64,000 nt of DNA, from contig OX375872.1 in the NCBI GenBank assembly GCA_947359465.1, positions 6,825,741-6,889,740 of the forward strand, read 5' to 3'. The position numbers were made by a program, and so were the translations under genes. This document shows, one piece after another, positions 1 through 10,761 of the stretch. Each line of letters starts with the position of its first letter. Position 1 is the first letter of the stretch. Source of the stretch: Metellina segmentata (taxonomy: Eukaryota; Arthropoda; Arachnida; Araneae; Tetragnathidae). The notes under the pieces were generated by a model. That model saw nothing but the letters and a program-made list of their open reading frames with translations, ran no database searches and had not been told where the DNA came from.

Positions 1-234
1 ATAATTAGAAGCTTGTGAACACGTATTTCTGCTTACGTCAAAGTTTCTTCAAAGTTGCACAGTTCCTTTCCTGTAATATAAAATTAAGAAGCTTTTTTAT
101 TCTCAATAATTTGAACTTCGATTAATTTGAACATTTTCTTCGGTCCTTCGAGTATACCCCATTGGGCCCGAAGAAGGCCCCCCCCCTCTCCGCCTATATA
201 GATATAGCCTTCTTTACCTATATAGATATATATA
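1..234. other. Unassigned flank
   Basis: AT-rich sequence with a short GC-rich patch around 150-190 that includes a run of C. I see no gene or recognisable element. Short direct repeats of a tatatagatata motif lie at about 195-232, just before the Helitron end. Confidence 0.4.
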
Positions 235-802
235 CTAGCCACTGCGTGGCTAGCCCGGCGTTGCCCGTGCCCATGGTGATGCCCTTTGATGATGATAATC
301 TGGTGTAAAATTTTCCGCAGATTTCAAATCCGTTGAAGATATATTCAATTTCAAAATTATTTATTTAAAGAAAATCATATTTTTAGGTATCAATCTAAAC
401 TGAAATTTTCCGCAGATTTCAAATCCGTTGAAATTTTTACTCTATCTTTAACGGTCTAGGATGTAGAAAAAAAAACTGTGAATATAAATCGTTTCTCGGG
501 CAAAATCAAAGCGGAAACTTAAAAAATAATTTCCTCCGCGTTCTGTCCAAGGAACGGCCAACGTGGCAAGGTCATTTCCAGCGTTTCTTCTCTCTCTGGT
601 AGTAACGCGTTGAAAAACCGATGGGAAATAAAACTATTAAATTCATTTAAAAATCTTCTAAATTGAATTTTAAAATTTCGCCGTGATTCAAAAATTGCAA
701 AAAAATTCGGACTACCCGTGTACCAAATCTCATTGCTGTGCCATAGATCGTCAGGATTTTACAGCCGCGAAACAAACAAACACTTTTTTTTATAATAGTA
801 GA
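235..802 (-). mobile_element. Non-autonomous Helitron, complete copy
   Basis: Read on the minus strand, it begins TCTACTATTATAAAA at 802, after an A, and ends CTAG at 235, before a T. The 3' end carries a short hairpin, AGCCAC...GTGGCT, just inside the CTAG. TC start, 3' hairpin, CTRR end, insertion between A and T and no target duplication are the Helitron signature. It has no Rep/helicase coding, so it is non-autonomous. At 568 bp it is about the same length as the copy at 59931-60511. Six further copies or fragments lie in the window. Confidence 0.8.
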
Positions 803-803
803 T

Positions 804-838
804 AATATATATATATATATATATATATACATACACAT
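804..838. repeat. (TA)n microsatellite
   Basis: Alternating TA run of about 30 bases, passing into CA/TG-rich sequence. It directly abuts the 5' end of the Helitron, so the insertion target was AT-rich. Confidence 0.85.
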
Positions 839-938
839 GTATGTGCGTGTGTGTGTTTAAGTCTTCCCCTCCCCTAGAAAGTGTAAGTACATGGTTCGCC
901 TCCCCCTGGAAAATTTTGCGGGTGACCATGGTATACCC

Positions 939-2537
939 TCAGCTTTTTTTACGACTACAGCACTGTTCGAGACCCAAATCACCTTTAGTAGCACTAGCCA
1001 ATCTGGCTCCTATCAGACAGGCTAAAAGTTCCAATCGTGGGATGGAAATCGGCTTTAATGGAGAAACTCTGCTTCTAGCTTGTATCAATTCGCATTCTAT
1101 TCTTCTCTCACTTTCAGTTCGTAGAAATATGCAAGTCGCATAGGCCGACTTACTGGCATCGCAAAATACATGCACAGATAATGCAGAATCTAATGAAGAG
1201 TCTTTAAACAAACATCGAGGAATTTCTAATTCTTTCAAGTTATTTAATTCGCGTTTCCATTTATAAAATTTTGTAGACATCAAAATTGGTAGTTCTGCGT
1301 CCCAAGTAATTCTTGCTTTCCAACAATTTTGCAGCAAAATTTTAGGTCCTAAGGTTACAGGACACGAAAAGCCAATAGGGTCAAATATGCGGTGGACAGC
1401 AGATAATATTTTTCTTTTTGTTGTGGGTAACTTGTCTTCTTTCGGAAATTCCTTCAAGTCTAAGGCTAAAGTATCCGTCTTCAATTTCCAATTTAATCCC
1501 AAAATTGGAACGGTTTTTGTAGATTCAGAAATTTCTACTGAATAGTTGGTCAGAGTATGCTCCCACCCTCGAAGATCGAATTTTGCCGTGCTTAATATGG
1601 TGCGAGCTTCTGAGACAAAATTTTCGACTTCTGTTTCCGTGTTGACACTACAGACGCAATTGTCAACGTAGAATGATTTCAATAGCATTTGAGCTGTTGC
1701 TTGCAGCTGGGGTGGAGCATTTTTCAAATGCAATTCCAAAGTGGCTCCCATTAAGAACGGACTGGAAGTGATTCCAAAGACAACTCTCAAATGTTGATAT
1801 ATTTTAGGTTTACTTTTCTGTCCATTTTCCCGCCATAAAAACTTAAAATATCGTCTATCGTTCTCTTGAACTTCAATCTGCAAAAATGCCTTTTTGATAT
1901 CTGATATTATTCCGAACTTCCCAAAGCGAAATCTATTCATTATTGACGGAATAAGTTCGATAATATTTGGTCCTTTCTCAAGACAATCATTAATAGAAGG
2001 AGCATTCTTCTCTTTCACTGAGCCATCAAACACTGGTCTAACACTAGTCGTCGAATGTGTCTTGAAAACGGGATGATGAGGTAAAAAATGTTCCTCTGTT
2101 TCAGATTTCTGGATCAAGGAAATGTCTTCAATAATATCTTCATTCCTCCAGTCTCTAAATACATCTTCATAATCATTCAACCTCCCTTTTCTTTCTAATG
2201 CTTGGACACAGCTACTTAGACGTTTCTCGGCTATCTTCCGACCATCTGGTAAAGTTGGATGATCAATATACCTATCTTCTTCGTTTCTCATAACTGTACG
2301 GAGAAAATGTTCCTTTGCAGCATCTTCAAGTTCTTTTCTTGTGACCTTTTCACCCGGATCAGTAATTCCAAGAGTGTCAAGTTTCCATAAATTAGCTATG
2401 CTAGAATCATTAACGTGTAACGTTAATAGAGTATTTAAAGAGCTCGTTTCCGTTTCTTGAGTTTTCCCCATAATCGTCCATCCTAGACGTGTATTCATCG
2501 CTATAAGATCCGTTGATAAATCTTTGATTTCCCACAA
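939..2537 (-). pseudogene. BEL/Pao pol: reverse transcriptase, truncated
   Basis: Open frame of 532 codons with the Pao-type reverse transcriptase. A spacer runs to about residue 110. The palm follows, with the conserved VRPVFDGS, ISDIKKAFLQIEV and SSPFLMGATLELHL stretches, then the start of the RNase H-like region (VFCDASKSAYATCIF, PRLELLACLIGARLA). The catalytic box reads YVDN near residue 290 instead of YVDD, so one metal-binding aspartate is replaced. The frame breaks off within RNase H, and integrase and 3' LTR are absent. It joins the protease frame upstream through a one-base shift near 2530. It belongs to the element whose gag lies at 6478-7643. Certainly inactive. Confidence 0.88.
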
Positions 2538-3200
2538 AGGTCAGCTCCGATCAAAATATGAATTTCGTTTGGATCCTTTTCGTATGAACAAACTTCTTCA
2601 TTGACGGAAACATCACTCAAAAGTATTCCCGATAATTTTAATTTATTTATGATATCATTATTTTCCAATTTAGAAATGGAAGCACAAATCCTTTTTTGAT
2701 CCATAACTTCTAATTTACAAGTGAAAGTTTTATCTATGTTACATAATTCAATAGAATATCTTTTATGTTTTTCCTTTCTTTCTATCCCGCCAAAAAGTCC
2801 ATGAGTAACAGTTTCTTCCCCTAAGCATTTTAATTTAATTTTTTCTGCAAGAAATTTAGTTATATATGATCGTTGACTTCCAGTATCATAGATAACCCTC
2901 ACAAAATGGTTGCTATCATTTTCTGAAACGCACACAATTAATGTTTGTAAATACACTTCCTTAGAACAAGAACTATTTGCCAAGGCTTTATTTTTAATTG
3001 ATTTATAATTTTCAGTTTCATTTCTGTCGGAATAAGTTTTAGAATAACACATTATAGATAAATGTCCTTTTCCACACATAGAACAAATAATCTTAACTTT
3101 ACAAAACCGAGATACATGACCTAATTTCAGGCACTTAAAACAACCTCCCCGTTTAATTAAAATATCCCTTTTCTCATTGAAAGATAAATTAGAGGCATAT
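2501..3200 (-). pseudogene. BEL/Pao gag C-terminus and aspartic protease
   Basis: Continuation of the same minus-strand element. The first part (about 3200-3050) carries zinc-knuckle cysteines (CFKCLKLGH..., CSMCGKGHLS), the nucleic-acid-binding end of Gag. The retropepsin-like domain follows, with its active-site motif DTGSQRSYI. It ends with a frame shift into the reverse transcriptase. The upstream edge at 3200 is not natural: the reading frame resumes at 6482, beyond an inserted DNA transposon. Deleting the insert and one 4-bp duplication leaves gag in frame at this point. Confidence 0.82.
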
Positions 3201-3380
3201 GGGTCATTCTGAAATTAAGTGGAAATTTGAGTCACCTGCATTTTTTTTATGAATTTTATGCATTAATTTATTTTTATACAGTAGTAATATATCTTAATTA
3301 AGGTATATTTTCATCAAATAGTATTAAAAGAATAAATATTTGCATATTTATAATTGAAAAAGTAAATTAACCATGGAAAA

Positions 3381-3976
3381 TGTCACCTCCATGGCCGTCC
3401 CTAGCCCTGTTTCTAGGTTTAGATATAGTTGAAACTTAAACAGTGTAAGAAATTCCTTTATTTAGTAGCTCTATTTAGTGTTAAGAGTCTTATTGTTACA
3501 CAATGCACTTGAAATTATTATATTTTTAATTAAATTTAATATTGAAAAATCAGTAAATTCCTTTGTCCCTGCTATTTTTGTCAGCTTTGCATAAAATGTA
3601 AATAACCTTTAAAAAAGTTACTAGAAAGCAGCACATGTCTGAAAGCGTAATTAAAAGAAGCTCTAATCAGCTATCTTTACTGTAAGATATCTTAGACTCA
3701 ATAGTAAGTATTATTTTGTCTGTTTCTTATCTTTATATTTGAAAACTCATGAGTTCTTTTTACAATGTCACCTCCATGGCATTTTTTAATTTAATCTTCT
3801 TTCATTTATTGCTGAACTTTTTTCAACAGATAGTTAGAAATTGTATAAAATAATCTGGAAATCAAAGCACGTGGCTGGGATTCTTTTATTTTAGGCTAAA
3901 ATGTGGTTTACCCATTGAAATGTCACCTCCATGGCTAAGTTCCAACATGGAGGTGACAGGCATACATGGAGGTGAA
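3381..3976. repeat. Subterminal TGTCACCTCCATGG repeats, left set
   Basis: Three direct copies at 3381-3394, 3766-3779 and 3921-3934. Two follow in the opposite orientation at 3946-3958 and about 3965-3976, the last with an extra A. Clusters of one short motif near both ends of a DNA transposon usually serve as transposase binding sites. That role is inferred here. Confidence 0.8.
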
Positions 3977-4350
3977 CAAATATTTCTTATGAGAAATTTT
4001 ACAGTGACATATGGTTAAAAATTGATTCTAAATGGTTATTTATTAAAGTAAGAACAATCTTAGGTAAACAAATAAGGAGTCCAATTGTGTTTTCTCTATC
4101 CTGTACTGATTTAACCTGCCAATTGATTCTGATTTGAACCTGTAGTGTTAGCTACCAGTTTTATTTGATTTACAATGTTTGAACACTTGTAATTTTGAGT
4201 CTGATTATGTATGTTAATAGAATCTTTAATTTTTCTTTAAAAATATGAAATATGTCACTGAGTGTAGGGAGATAATTTAAGTATCCTCATGACTGAAATT
4301 CTCTTTGAAGTTTCTGACATGGTACAACGTCAATCTGACTATTTGGTACC

Positions 4351-6190
4351 ATGTATAAGAAATCTGATATAATCAAATTTAGTAAAATCAGGAAGGAGTC
4401 TGAGCAAAAAAGAAATAGAATTAAAAATGATCCAGAACTGTATGTAGAATTTAAAAAGGAGTTGGAGAGATATTATAGAAGTAAAGAAGAAGGAAAAATA
4501 AAAGATACTTCAGTACTTTCCAAAAAAAAAAAAAAAAAAGGTTCAAAACACAAGAAAATCTTGATTTGAAGAAAAAAAGGAAATTAATATTCCACCAAAC
4601 AGTGAACTAGTTGACCTAGTAGAAGCTGTTGGTGTAGGCCTTCAAAGTTTAGCTGTTATTGGGAAAGTAGTAAGCAACACGGAAAGAGGCAGAAAAGGGC
4701 TAGCTAAAAGAAACAAATCAAAGTCCTACTGAACGATTAAGATTAAGAAACTTGAAAAAGAAAATAAAGAAAAAATGAAGCTCAATACAAATGAGGAGAA
4801 ATATAAGAGGAACTATTGTTTGAAAGAGAAGTGTAAAAATATGAACAGTCCACAGCAGAAGGTCGAAAATCTTTTACGTTGAGTAAAAGTTTCTCCTAGA
4901 GTAAAAATCCTGAATTTGGAGCTGAGTTAACTACCAAGGTAGAGAAAAATTAAAGTACAAAATAAAGGAAAGGCCAAAAAGCATTTGGTTTGGTACTGTC
5001 TCGGAAAATAATTATAAAGTATCAAAGTTTCACACAAGATCCCACTTTAGTCCATAATGGGAAAATTGAATAAAATATAGTGAGAAAAACATTGAAAAGT
5101 AATTAAAGAGACAAGCACATACCAAACAAAAAATAAAATGAGAATAAGATCTGACATCGTGAAGTTTTTTGAGTAAGATGTCAGCCGTATGGAACCAGGC
5201 ATTAAGGACAATACTAAAAACAAAAGAGAACCCTAATGGGAAATCTTAAAATCTCCATAAAAAGTTGAAGTAGAATCTGGTTATAATATTCCATACTCAA
5301 TGTTCTGTTTTTTTACCATTTTAGATATTGCAACCTGATGTAAAAAACATGTGCATGTGAAAAACATGAAAATGTTTTTAATTTTTGAAAAATTAAAAAG
5401 CCTCAAAGTTTTTAATTACAATGATTTAGACCAGATGGTTAAATCTCTGCTGTCAGGATGCAGTAAAAAGTAAAGAAGAATGTCTGGAAAGGAGATGTAA
5501 GAAGTGCATTAACAAATACGTTGAGACAAATGATTTTGAAAATGTAATTACATGCGTTGAGCAATGAAAAGGGAAAGAAGTAAAGTTTAGTTAAAGGAAT
5601 AAAAAAGTCAGCTAAGAAAGTGGTTAAATCAAAAGTAGAAATAAAAGTCAAAGAACTAGTTAATAAATTCAATCATATGCTTCCTCATTTCATGAAGTAT
5701 GTTTGCAAATAGTCCAATACAGGTCAATTTTCAACCTAAAAAATAACCTCGGAACAGATAAGATACTGATACATGTTGATTTCAACAAAAATTATTAATG
5801 TAAGTACACCAAGGAGATACAAAGTGTGCATTTCAGAGGTTCAGACGACCAAATCACATTACATAGGTAGGGAAATTGAAAACAGTGAAAAACTTAATGT
5901 TCTGCTCATTGTTTGAATCTTTACGACCTGACTCAAGTGCATTTAATGAATATATAATTGTCAAAGCATTTGGTAGAAAGAGTGTTTGCTATTATGTGGC
6001 AAATGTCTCGGAATGTTTTGAAGCTTCTTACCAGATCCCCTTCATGTCAAGATGACATGACACCAAAAACAAATTTGTTTTTTTTCCAAAGAATGTGAAG
6101 CAACAGTGCAAGACGAGGTTGTGGCCATTTTAAAACAACTGACAATGATCACTCATGAACAGTTCATTTTTTATGAAATACCTGAAGACA
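4351..6190 (+). pseudogene. Decayed transposase-like ORF of the 3.28-kb transposon
   Basis: The best open piece, 4351-4569, gives 72 residues rich in K, R and E, with an RNRIKNDPELYVEFKKELER stretch. This resembles the basic N-terminal region seen in several uncharacterised transposase-like proteins of invertebrates. Further readable pieces follow: about 4708-4880 (SPTERLRLR...SPQQKVENLL) and about 5960-6180 (GRKSVCYYVANV..., then FVFFPKECEATVQDEVV), the latter like a C-terminal module of the same kind of protein. Stops and frameshifts are everywhere between. No catalytic residues can be placed. Calling it the element's own transposase is an inference from position and orientation. Confidence 0.5.
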
Positions 6191-6221
6191 TTACACTGTG
6201 TTAGATGAAACTGAAACATTT

Positions 6222-6296
6222 TGTCACCTCCATGCAAACACTTGTAGCTCCATTCCCATGAATGTCACCTCCATGGGACTATATGTCACCTCCATG
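6222..6296 (+). repeat. Subterminal TGTCACCTCCATGG repeats, right set
   Basis: Three direct copies, at 6222-6234, 6263-6276 and 6284-6296, packed within 75 bases. They lie about 180-250 bases from the right end. The motif matches the left set and has the same orientation as most of those copies. Confidence 0.8.
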
Positions 6297-6477
6297 TTTT
6301 AAGGAAATAAAAAATTGGCTTTAATTTGCTTAAAATGCTTTCTTGACCTCTGTTTGATGGTTGTTCAACTTCATTTGCCCTAGCAGAACACTAAATACAT
6401 AAAATAAATAATAAAACTTTAATTTTATTTTTCAAAAGTTTTGACTGTCAAATTTCCACTTAATTTCAGAATGACCC

Positions 6478-7643
6478 ATATACGCATTCGTTTGGATTAT
6501 GTGTTGATTCATTACAAAAAACACACATCGCAGAATTCTTCTTTTCAGTATTTATTTCCGAGCTCAAAAGCTCTGCAGCTGTAGATGAAAAACCTCTATT
6601 ATTTTCGAATTTAGTTTTTTCTTTACTTTCCGCGTTATGTCTACGATGAAACACCTCGTCAGTGTGTCGGCGGTGAGGTAGGGGGAAAAGTTCATTTCTT
6701 CTACTCAATATCATTGGAATATTTTGATTACGAAATGATTCGGAAATGCTAGCGTCAGCTCTTTCCAAAGCATTTAAATGCTTACCCAAAAATTCTATTA
6801 AATTGTTAATGGTATATTCTCCGCAATCATATTCTTTGTTAAATGCGAAAACCAAATCATGTGGGAGTAATTTCAGAATCATAGGGCACATTAAATTTTC
6901 AAACGTTTGCGTTGGGTTTGACAGTTGTCGAAAAGTATTCGAAAACCTTTAACATCATTAGTACGCTTAAGAGGGGACATATGCATCAAATTACTCATAT
7001 GAGTGTTTATCAAAATGTCTTTTCGGGCAAAACGATCTTTCAAAACATCAACAGCTTTCACATAATTATCTGCTGAAATAGCAAATCCTTCAACAGTATT
7101 TAGAGCTGTTCCAGCTAAATGTGCTTTCAAATAATTGAATTTGTCCACTTGATCTAAGTGTTCATTTTTGTGTATTGCTGTCTCAAATGAATTCCAAAAA
7201 GTAAGCCATTGGCTTACATTGCCAAAGAATTTCGGAATAGTAATTTTAGGCAATTTAACACTTATCGATTGTCGTTGTTTAACGTTCACTTCATCACTAT
7301 GAACATACGATGATTGTGAAAGTGAAACATCACGAACTAAAGCCAATTTTTGTAGACACTTCTTTGCTTTAAATTTACAAGTGATTACTCTTTCACTATA
7401 TTCTTCGGCAGATTCAATTTCTTTTTCAAGATCATCTATACTTAAAACCTTTTCTAAATCACTATCAACTAATTTGAGAGCTTCGAATTTATATTATGCA
7501 ACTGCTCTACTAATAACTCAATATCATTCTCATCCGTTTCTGATTTATTAATTTCATCATCTAATTTAGTAACGGATAATCTCAAAAACAGTTCGCTTTT
7601 TCTTAAAAGCATTTATCAAAGCTTGTGTTTGTTCCTTGGCCAT
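6478..7643 (-). pseudogene. BEL/Pao gag, N-terminal and middle part
   Basis: Starts at an ATG at 7643. An acidic, helical N-terminal part is damaged by frameshifts near 7600 and 7490. The capsid-like region follows, with the hallmark LPKITIPKFFGNVSQWLTFW (7346-6891 frame). A second frame, 6891-6466, ends in a zinc knuckle of the form CxxCxxxxHxxxxC. The last residues of that frame run into the inserted transposon at 6477. Gag packages RNA and assembles the particle. This copy is broken by at least three frame changes plus the insert. Confidence 0.85.
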
Positions 7644-7754
7644 CGTTATTACACGTTTCAATTGCTAATAATTTACTGTAAAGTATTTAACGTTACTTTC
7701 GATTTCAGATTCACAACTAATTCTGATCAATTTATACCGTTATAAATTCAACTA

Positions 7755-7771
7755 TCCCGGCAGGGATGCCA
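7755..7771 (-). promoter_or_regulatory. BEL/Pao primer-binding site
   Basis: On the minus strand the sequence TGGCATCCCTGCCGGGA lies just upstream of gag. The BEL element in the right part of the window has TGGCGTCCGTAACAGGAC at 55473-55490 in the same place. The two agree at 12 of 17 positions, with the invariant TGG complementary to a tRNA 3' CCA. Minus-strand DNA synthesis would prime here. Confidence 0.6.
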
Positions 7772-8109
7772 TTTTAATGTTGAAAACAATACTCATTAGG
7801 AAAGGCAATTAATCTACCTTACCTTCTTTTTCACTTGTCTTGCTTCAACTTCTACTTTAAGAACCCGGGTCGTTGAATGAGAATAACTTCTGTTTTATAC
7901 TTTACAGCAATCTATACTCACAAATTAGCAATGAAAGCAAAAGGCGTTTTTATATTTACAATCTTAAAACATTTATTGCTATCATTAAGTATTTACACAA
8001 GAATATGTACATGTTTAAGCATTATCATGTTGGCAAGCATCAGCTCTCGTGACATAACACAATCTGCCGCCAAAAGGGAGTTCAAAAACAAAGGTTAGTT
8101 TTCGCAACA
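7772..8109 (-). repeat. Probable 5' LTR of the BEL/Pao element
   Basis: Lies between the primer-binding site and the hAT remnant. Read on the minus strand it would start TGTTGCGAAAAC near 8109 and end next to the primer-binding site. The 3' LTR is missing from the window, so both edges are inferred and cannot be checked by repeat comparison. Confidence 0.35.
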
Positions 8110-8129
8110 GTGCCGCCACCTACAGTCAG

Positions 8130-8956
8130 CAAAATAATTAGTCTAGTTCGCAGTTGTTCGCGACACAACGAGAAGGTTTCATCTGGGGGTAATAGTAGAC
8201 AATGACACCCGAAGTGTGTTGCTTATGTCCAGTTTATTCCGTTGTTTTGTTTTGGTTGTTGTCACTGCAGAAAACCCCGCTTCACACAGATAGGTTGTCG
8301 GAAATGGCAATAGGGATTAAAATGCTGTTGTGGCAATCTCAGGGTATTCCGCCATGACTTTAATCCAGAACACCGGCAGAATTGTTGTCTCGAACGTAGT
8401 TTTAAGGCCGCCTTCATTTGCTATCTCTAGCATTTGATCTTCTTCTTGCACAGACATGCTAGATTCGCCTGATTTGTTGACAAATGGGTCGCGGATCCAT
8501 TCCTTACTAGTTCGTGGGTCTTTTATGGTTGGGAAGTAGCGCTCGAACTCTTTTAAAAGCAAAGACAGGCGATCGTGCACCAACTGGGAGAATGAATGCT
8601 TAGGCTCAGTCTCGCCTAAAATCCCCCCTAATGTCTGAAACATGTCCAAAATTCCTCTGTTCACGCGCCGTCCCCACAACTTCAGTTTGGTTTGAAATGC
8701 AGCTACTTCGTCTGCCAACTTGAAAACAGTTGTCACATTTGTCAAAATTGGAACATAGAGAGATACAGAATTCAGAAATCATAATTGAAGCTCTAGTAAC
8801 AGAACAAATTTCAAGTTCTGATTTACCGCTTCCTAATTTGAGTGGACATTTCATAGATAAGAACCACACAAACCCGAGAGAAATACACCACAGTAAATAA
8901 AATGTAAAAAATTTAATGTTCCTTGGGCGGACCGGTCCGCGGGTTGGGGACCACTG
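8130..8956 (-). mobile_element. hAT element (ZBED/FAM200-like), internally deleted
   Basis: The right edge is a hAT-type terminus; on the minus strand it begins CAGTGGTCCCCAACCCGCGG at 8956. The coding remnant at 8745-8185 is the C-terminal half of a hAT transposase. Helical residues lead to WIRDPFV, and the dimerisation region has YPEIATTAF, then PFPTTYLCEAGFSAV. One TAA at 8317-8319 interrupts it, and the frame is otherwise open through the dimerisation motif. The N-terminal zinc finger and most of the catalytic core are missing. The left edge is uncertain, near 8130. Confidence 0.75.
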
Positions 8957-9129
8957 CTGTAGACCACCATAATGGAACGCCTGATTGCTCATGGCTTGGA
9001 TCTAAAGATTACGGTTGGTCAGGGCTACGATGGTGCGGCAGTAATCTTAAAGGTGTGTGCACTCTGGTAAAAGATCAGTACTCTAAGGCGCACTTCTTAC
9101 GAGGCCCACTCTCCAAGACTTTTACAGCA

Positions 9130-9415
9130 AGCCAACGTGAGTAAATATAGGCTACGACAGATTTAACGAGCACCAGCCCAATTTGTACACGACGGTCTCT
9201 GGTTACTGATCCGTTACTCTTCCAACCGGGCTACTGCGGCCCGAAGGGAAAGGTCCCGATCCAAGGGATTCATTTTGAACCACGATCAAATGACGAGGTC
9301 ACACCTGAGCCAAACTTCTACACCACGTTTAAGTGAGGATACTTGGGGCCACGGCAGATTTACCGTGCATCAGTCCCCACGTATACGATGGTCTTTGGTT
9401 GGATCTAGTTTCAAA
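9130..9415 (-). repeat. SINE A fragments, two in tandem
   Basis: Two partial minus-strand copies, about 9130-9215 and 9225-9415, of the tRNA-derived SINE that is complete at 36741-37045. Shared marks are the bodies around ttgaaccacg-tcaaatgacgagg-cacctgagc and ggccacg-cagattta. They retain neither promoter box. Confidence 0.6.
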
Positions 9416-9430
9416 ATCGCATTCCTGTTG

Positions 9431-10585
9431 CTAATGGGGACGGAAGTGTTAGATGGTAAATTTACAAATAAATACATAATAACGTTTGGATTTGAATATG
9501 TATTTAAGAGGATAAAAAGTGGTACACACAAAACTGTTGTTCAAAAGGATGGCTTTGCAAGATATTACCATAGCATCTCAAAAATGACTCATGTAGAAAA
9601 GAAAAATCCTGTTGACAGATTTATTAAAAGTACAATAGATAATTAACAATAACATTGCGATGGGCATTTTTATCAATTTAATATTATCTTCCAACAAATT
9701 TTAAAGAGTAATAAAATACGAAAAGCACTAGAAACATCGCTATAAATTCCCTTTAGTGTTCCCAATAAGTCATCTCATAGTTCAGGTAAGTGTTATCTTG
9801 GACCCGCGTTTGGTCAGCAATGTTTCCTTTGGTTGGGGTTTTATGGCGCAAGGTCCAATAGCGGACAAGCTGCCTTGAATGAGTCACAAACTTGTTACAT
9901 ATTTTTTTCTTTGACCAATTTATCTACAAAACCTCATTTGCAACATGACACACTGTTTTAATGCACTTCGAGGTTTCTTCTCTTGCAAATGAGAGGTTCT
10001 TTTTACGCCGTCTATTTTTAGATTTCTTACTTTTCACCTTCTCTTCACTATAAGCATCATCTTCATCAACGGAAACCTAAAGTCACAGTAGTTGTTTTTT
10101 GTGCTTCTCTTCACTCAAAGAGGCTGTTTTTCAGTATGCTTGCGTTCTTTCACAAAGCGTCAGAACATTTTCAATTGCTTGAGGTACCTAGTTCTTCAGT
10201 TAAAATTCTCTCTTCTCCAAACCTCTTTAATTCTTCCTTTCATCTGCTGCTCTTCCTCATTATTACTCGGTCTGCCAAAATCGTTTGTTCTTCAAATGTC
10301 CTCTTTTAACGCTTTTTTTAAATATCAGATTTTGTTCCACTGTAGCTTGAAGTTGTTCTTCCTCTAGATGTCTTTGTTGCTCAAAAACTGATCTTTGAAG
10401 TTCTTCCATCATACGTTTCTGTTCTTCAGCTTTCATTAATTTGTTTTCGATAGTGAAGCCAAGACCTTTCACTGCATTGTATAGTCAAATTTTTTTTTAT
10501 CCCAGTGAAAAATAAAGGAGGATTAATTTCCCCAGTTGCGTTAGTTTAAAATTACTTGATAATAATTACTCATTTTTATAAGTCA
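9431..10585. other. Mostly unassigned; possible coiled-coil coding remnant
   Basis: AT-rich. About 9815-9885 looks like a SINE B end (ggggttttatggcgcaa). On the minus strand, 10263-10472 encodes 69 residues rich in E, Q, K and R (EELQRSVFEQQRHLEEEQLQ) with coiled-coil character. Lysine- and acid-rich stretches continue in other frames down to about 10000. It could be the relic of a host or mobile gene. I do not recognise the family. Confidence 0.25.
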
Positions 10586-10745
10586 CCCTCCAAGTGGTTT
10601 TGACATCATGTATATAAAGATCGGACCAATTTTGCTAATGATAACAGGTTATTACCGAGTTTTAGATATCTCGTCCTTCAAGATCTGGTCAATTTTGCTA
10701 ATGAAGAGATAGGTGGAGAGATGGACGAGACAACCACCAGGAGGA
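10586..10745. mobile_element. TTAA MITE (piggyBac-like), short copy
   Basis: Left end CCCTCCAAGTGG, right end the inverted CCACCAGGAGGA followed by TTAA (10746-10749). The left TTAA has decayed. Internal sequence is shared with the copies at 14568, 29773, 30780 and 54479. Ends starting CCC next to TTAA are characteristic of piggyBac-type transposition. It has no coding capacity. Confidence 0.65.
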
Positions 10746-10761
10746 TTAAGCACCAAATTCA

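Larger units (their letters stand above)
3201..6477 (+). mobile_element. 3.28-kb DNA transposon, superfamily unknown, inside BEL gag
   Basis: Terminal inverted repeats of 30 identical bases start GGGTCATTCTGAAATTAAGT at 3201; the inverted partner ends at 6477. Both flanks carry ATAT (3197-3200 and 6478-6481), giving a 4-bp target duplication, and gag reads through when the insert and one ATAT are removed. Eight copies of TGTCACCTCCATG(G) lie close to the ends. The interior holds a heavily decayed lysine-rich coding region (4351-6190). The ends and duplication show that the insertion was transposase-driven. I cannot assign the superfamily from ends alone. Confidence 0.85.

Noticed and set aside
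3381..6296. CRISPR-like array from the repeated TGTCACCTCCATGG motif
   Set aside because: Spacing is irregular, orientations are mixed, the repeats are only 13-14 bp, and the host is a eukaryote. They are subterminal transposon motifs.
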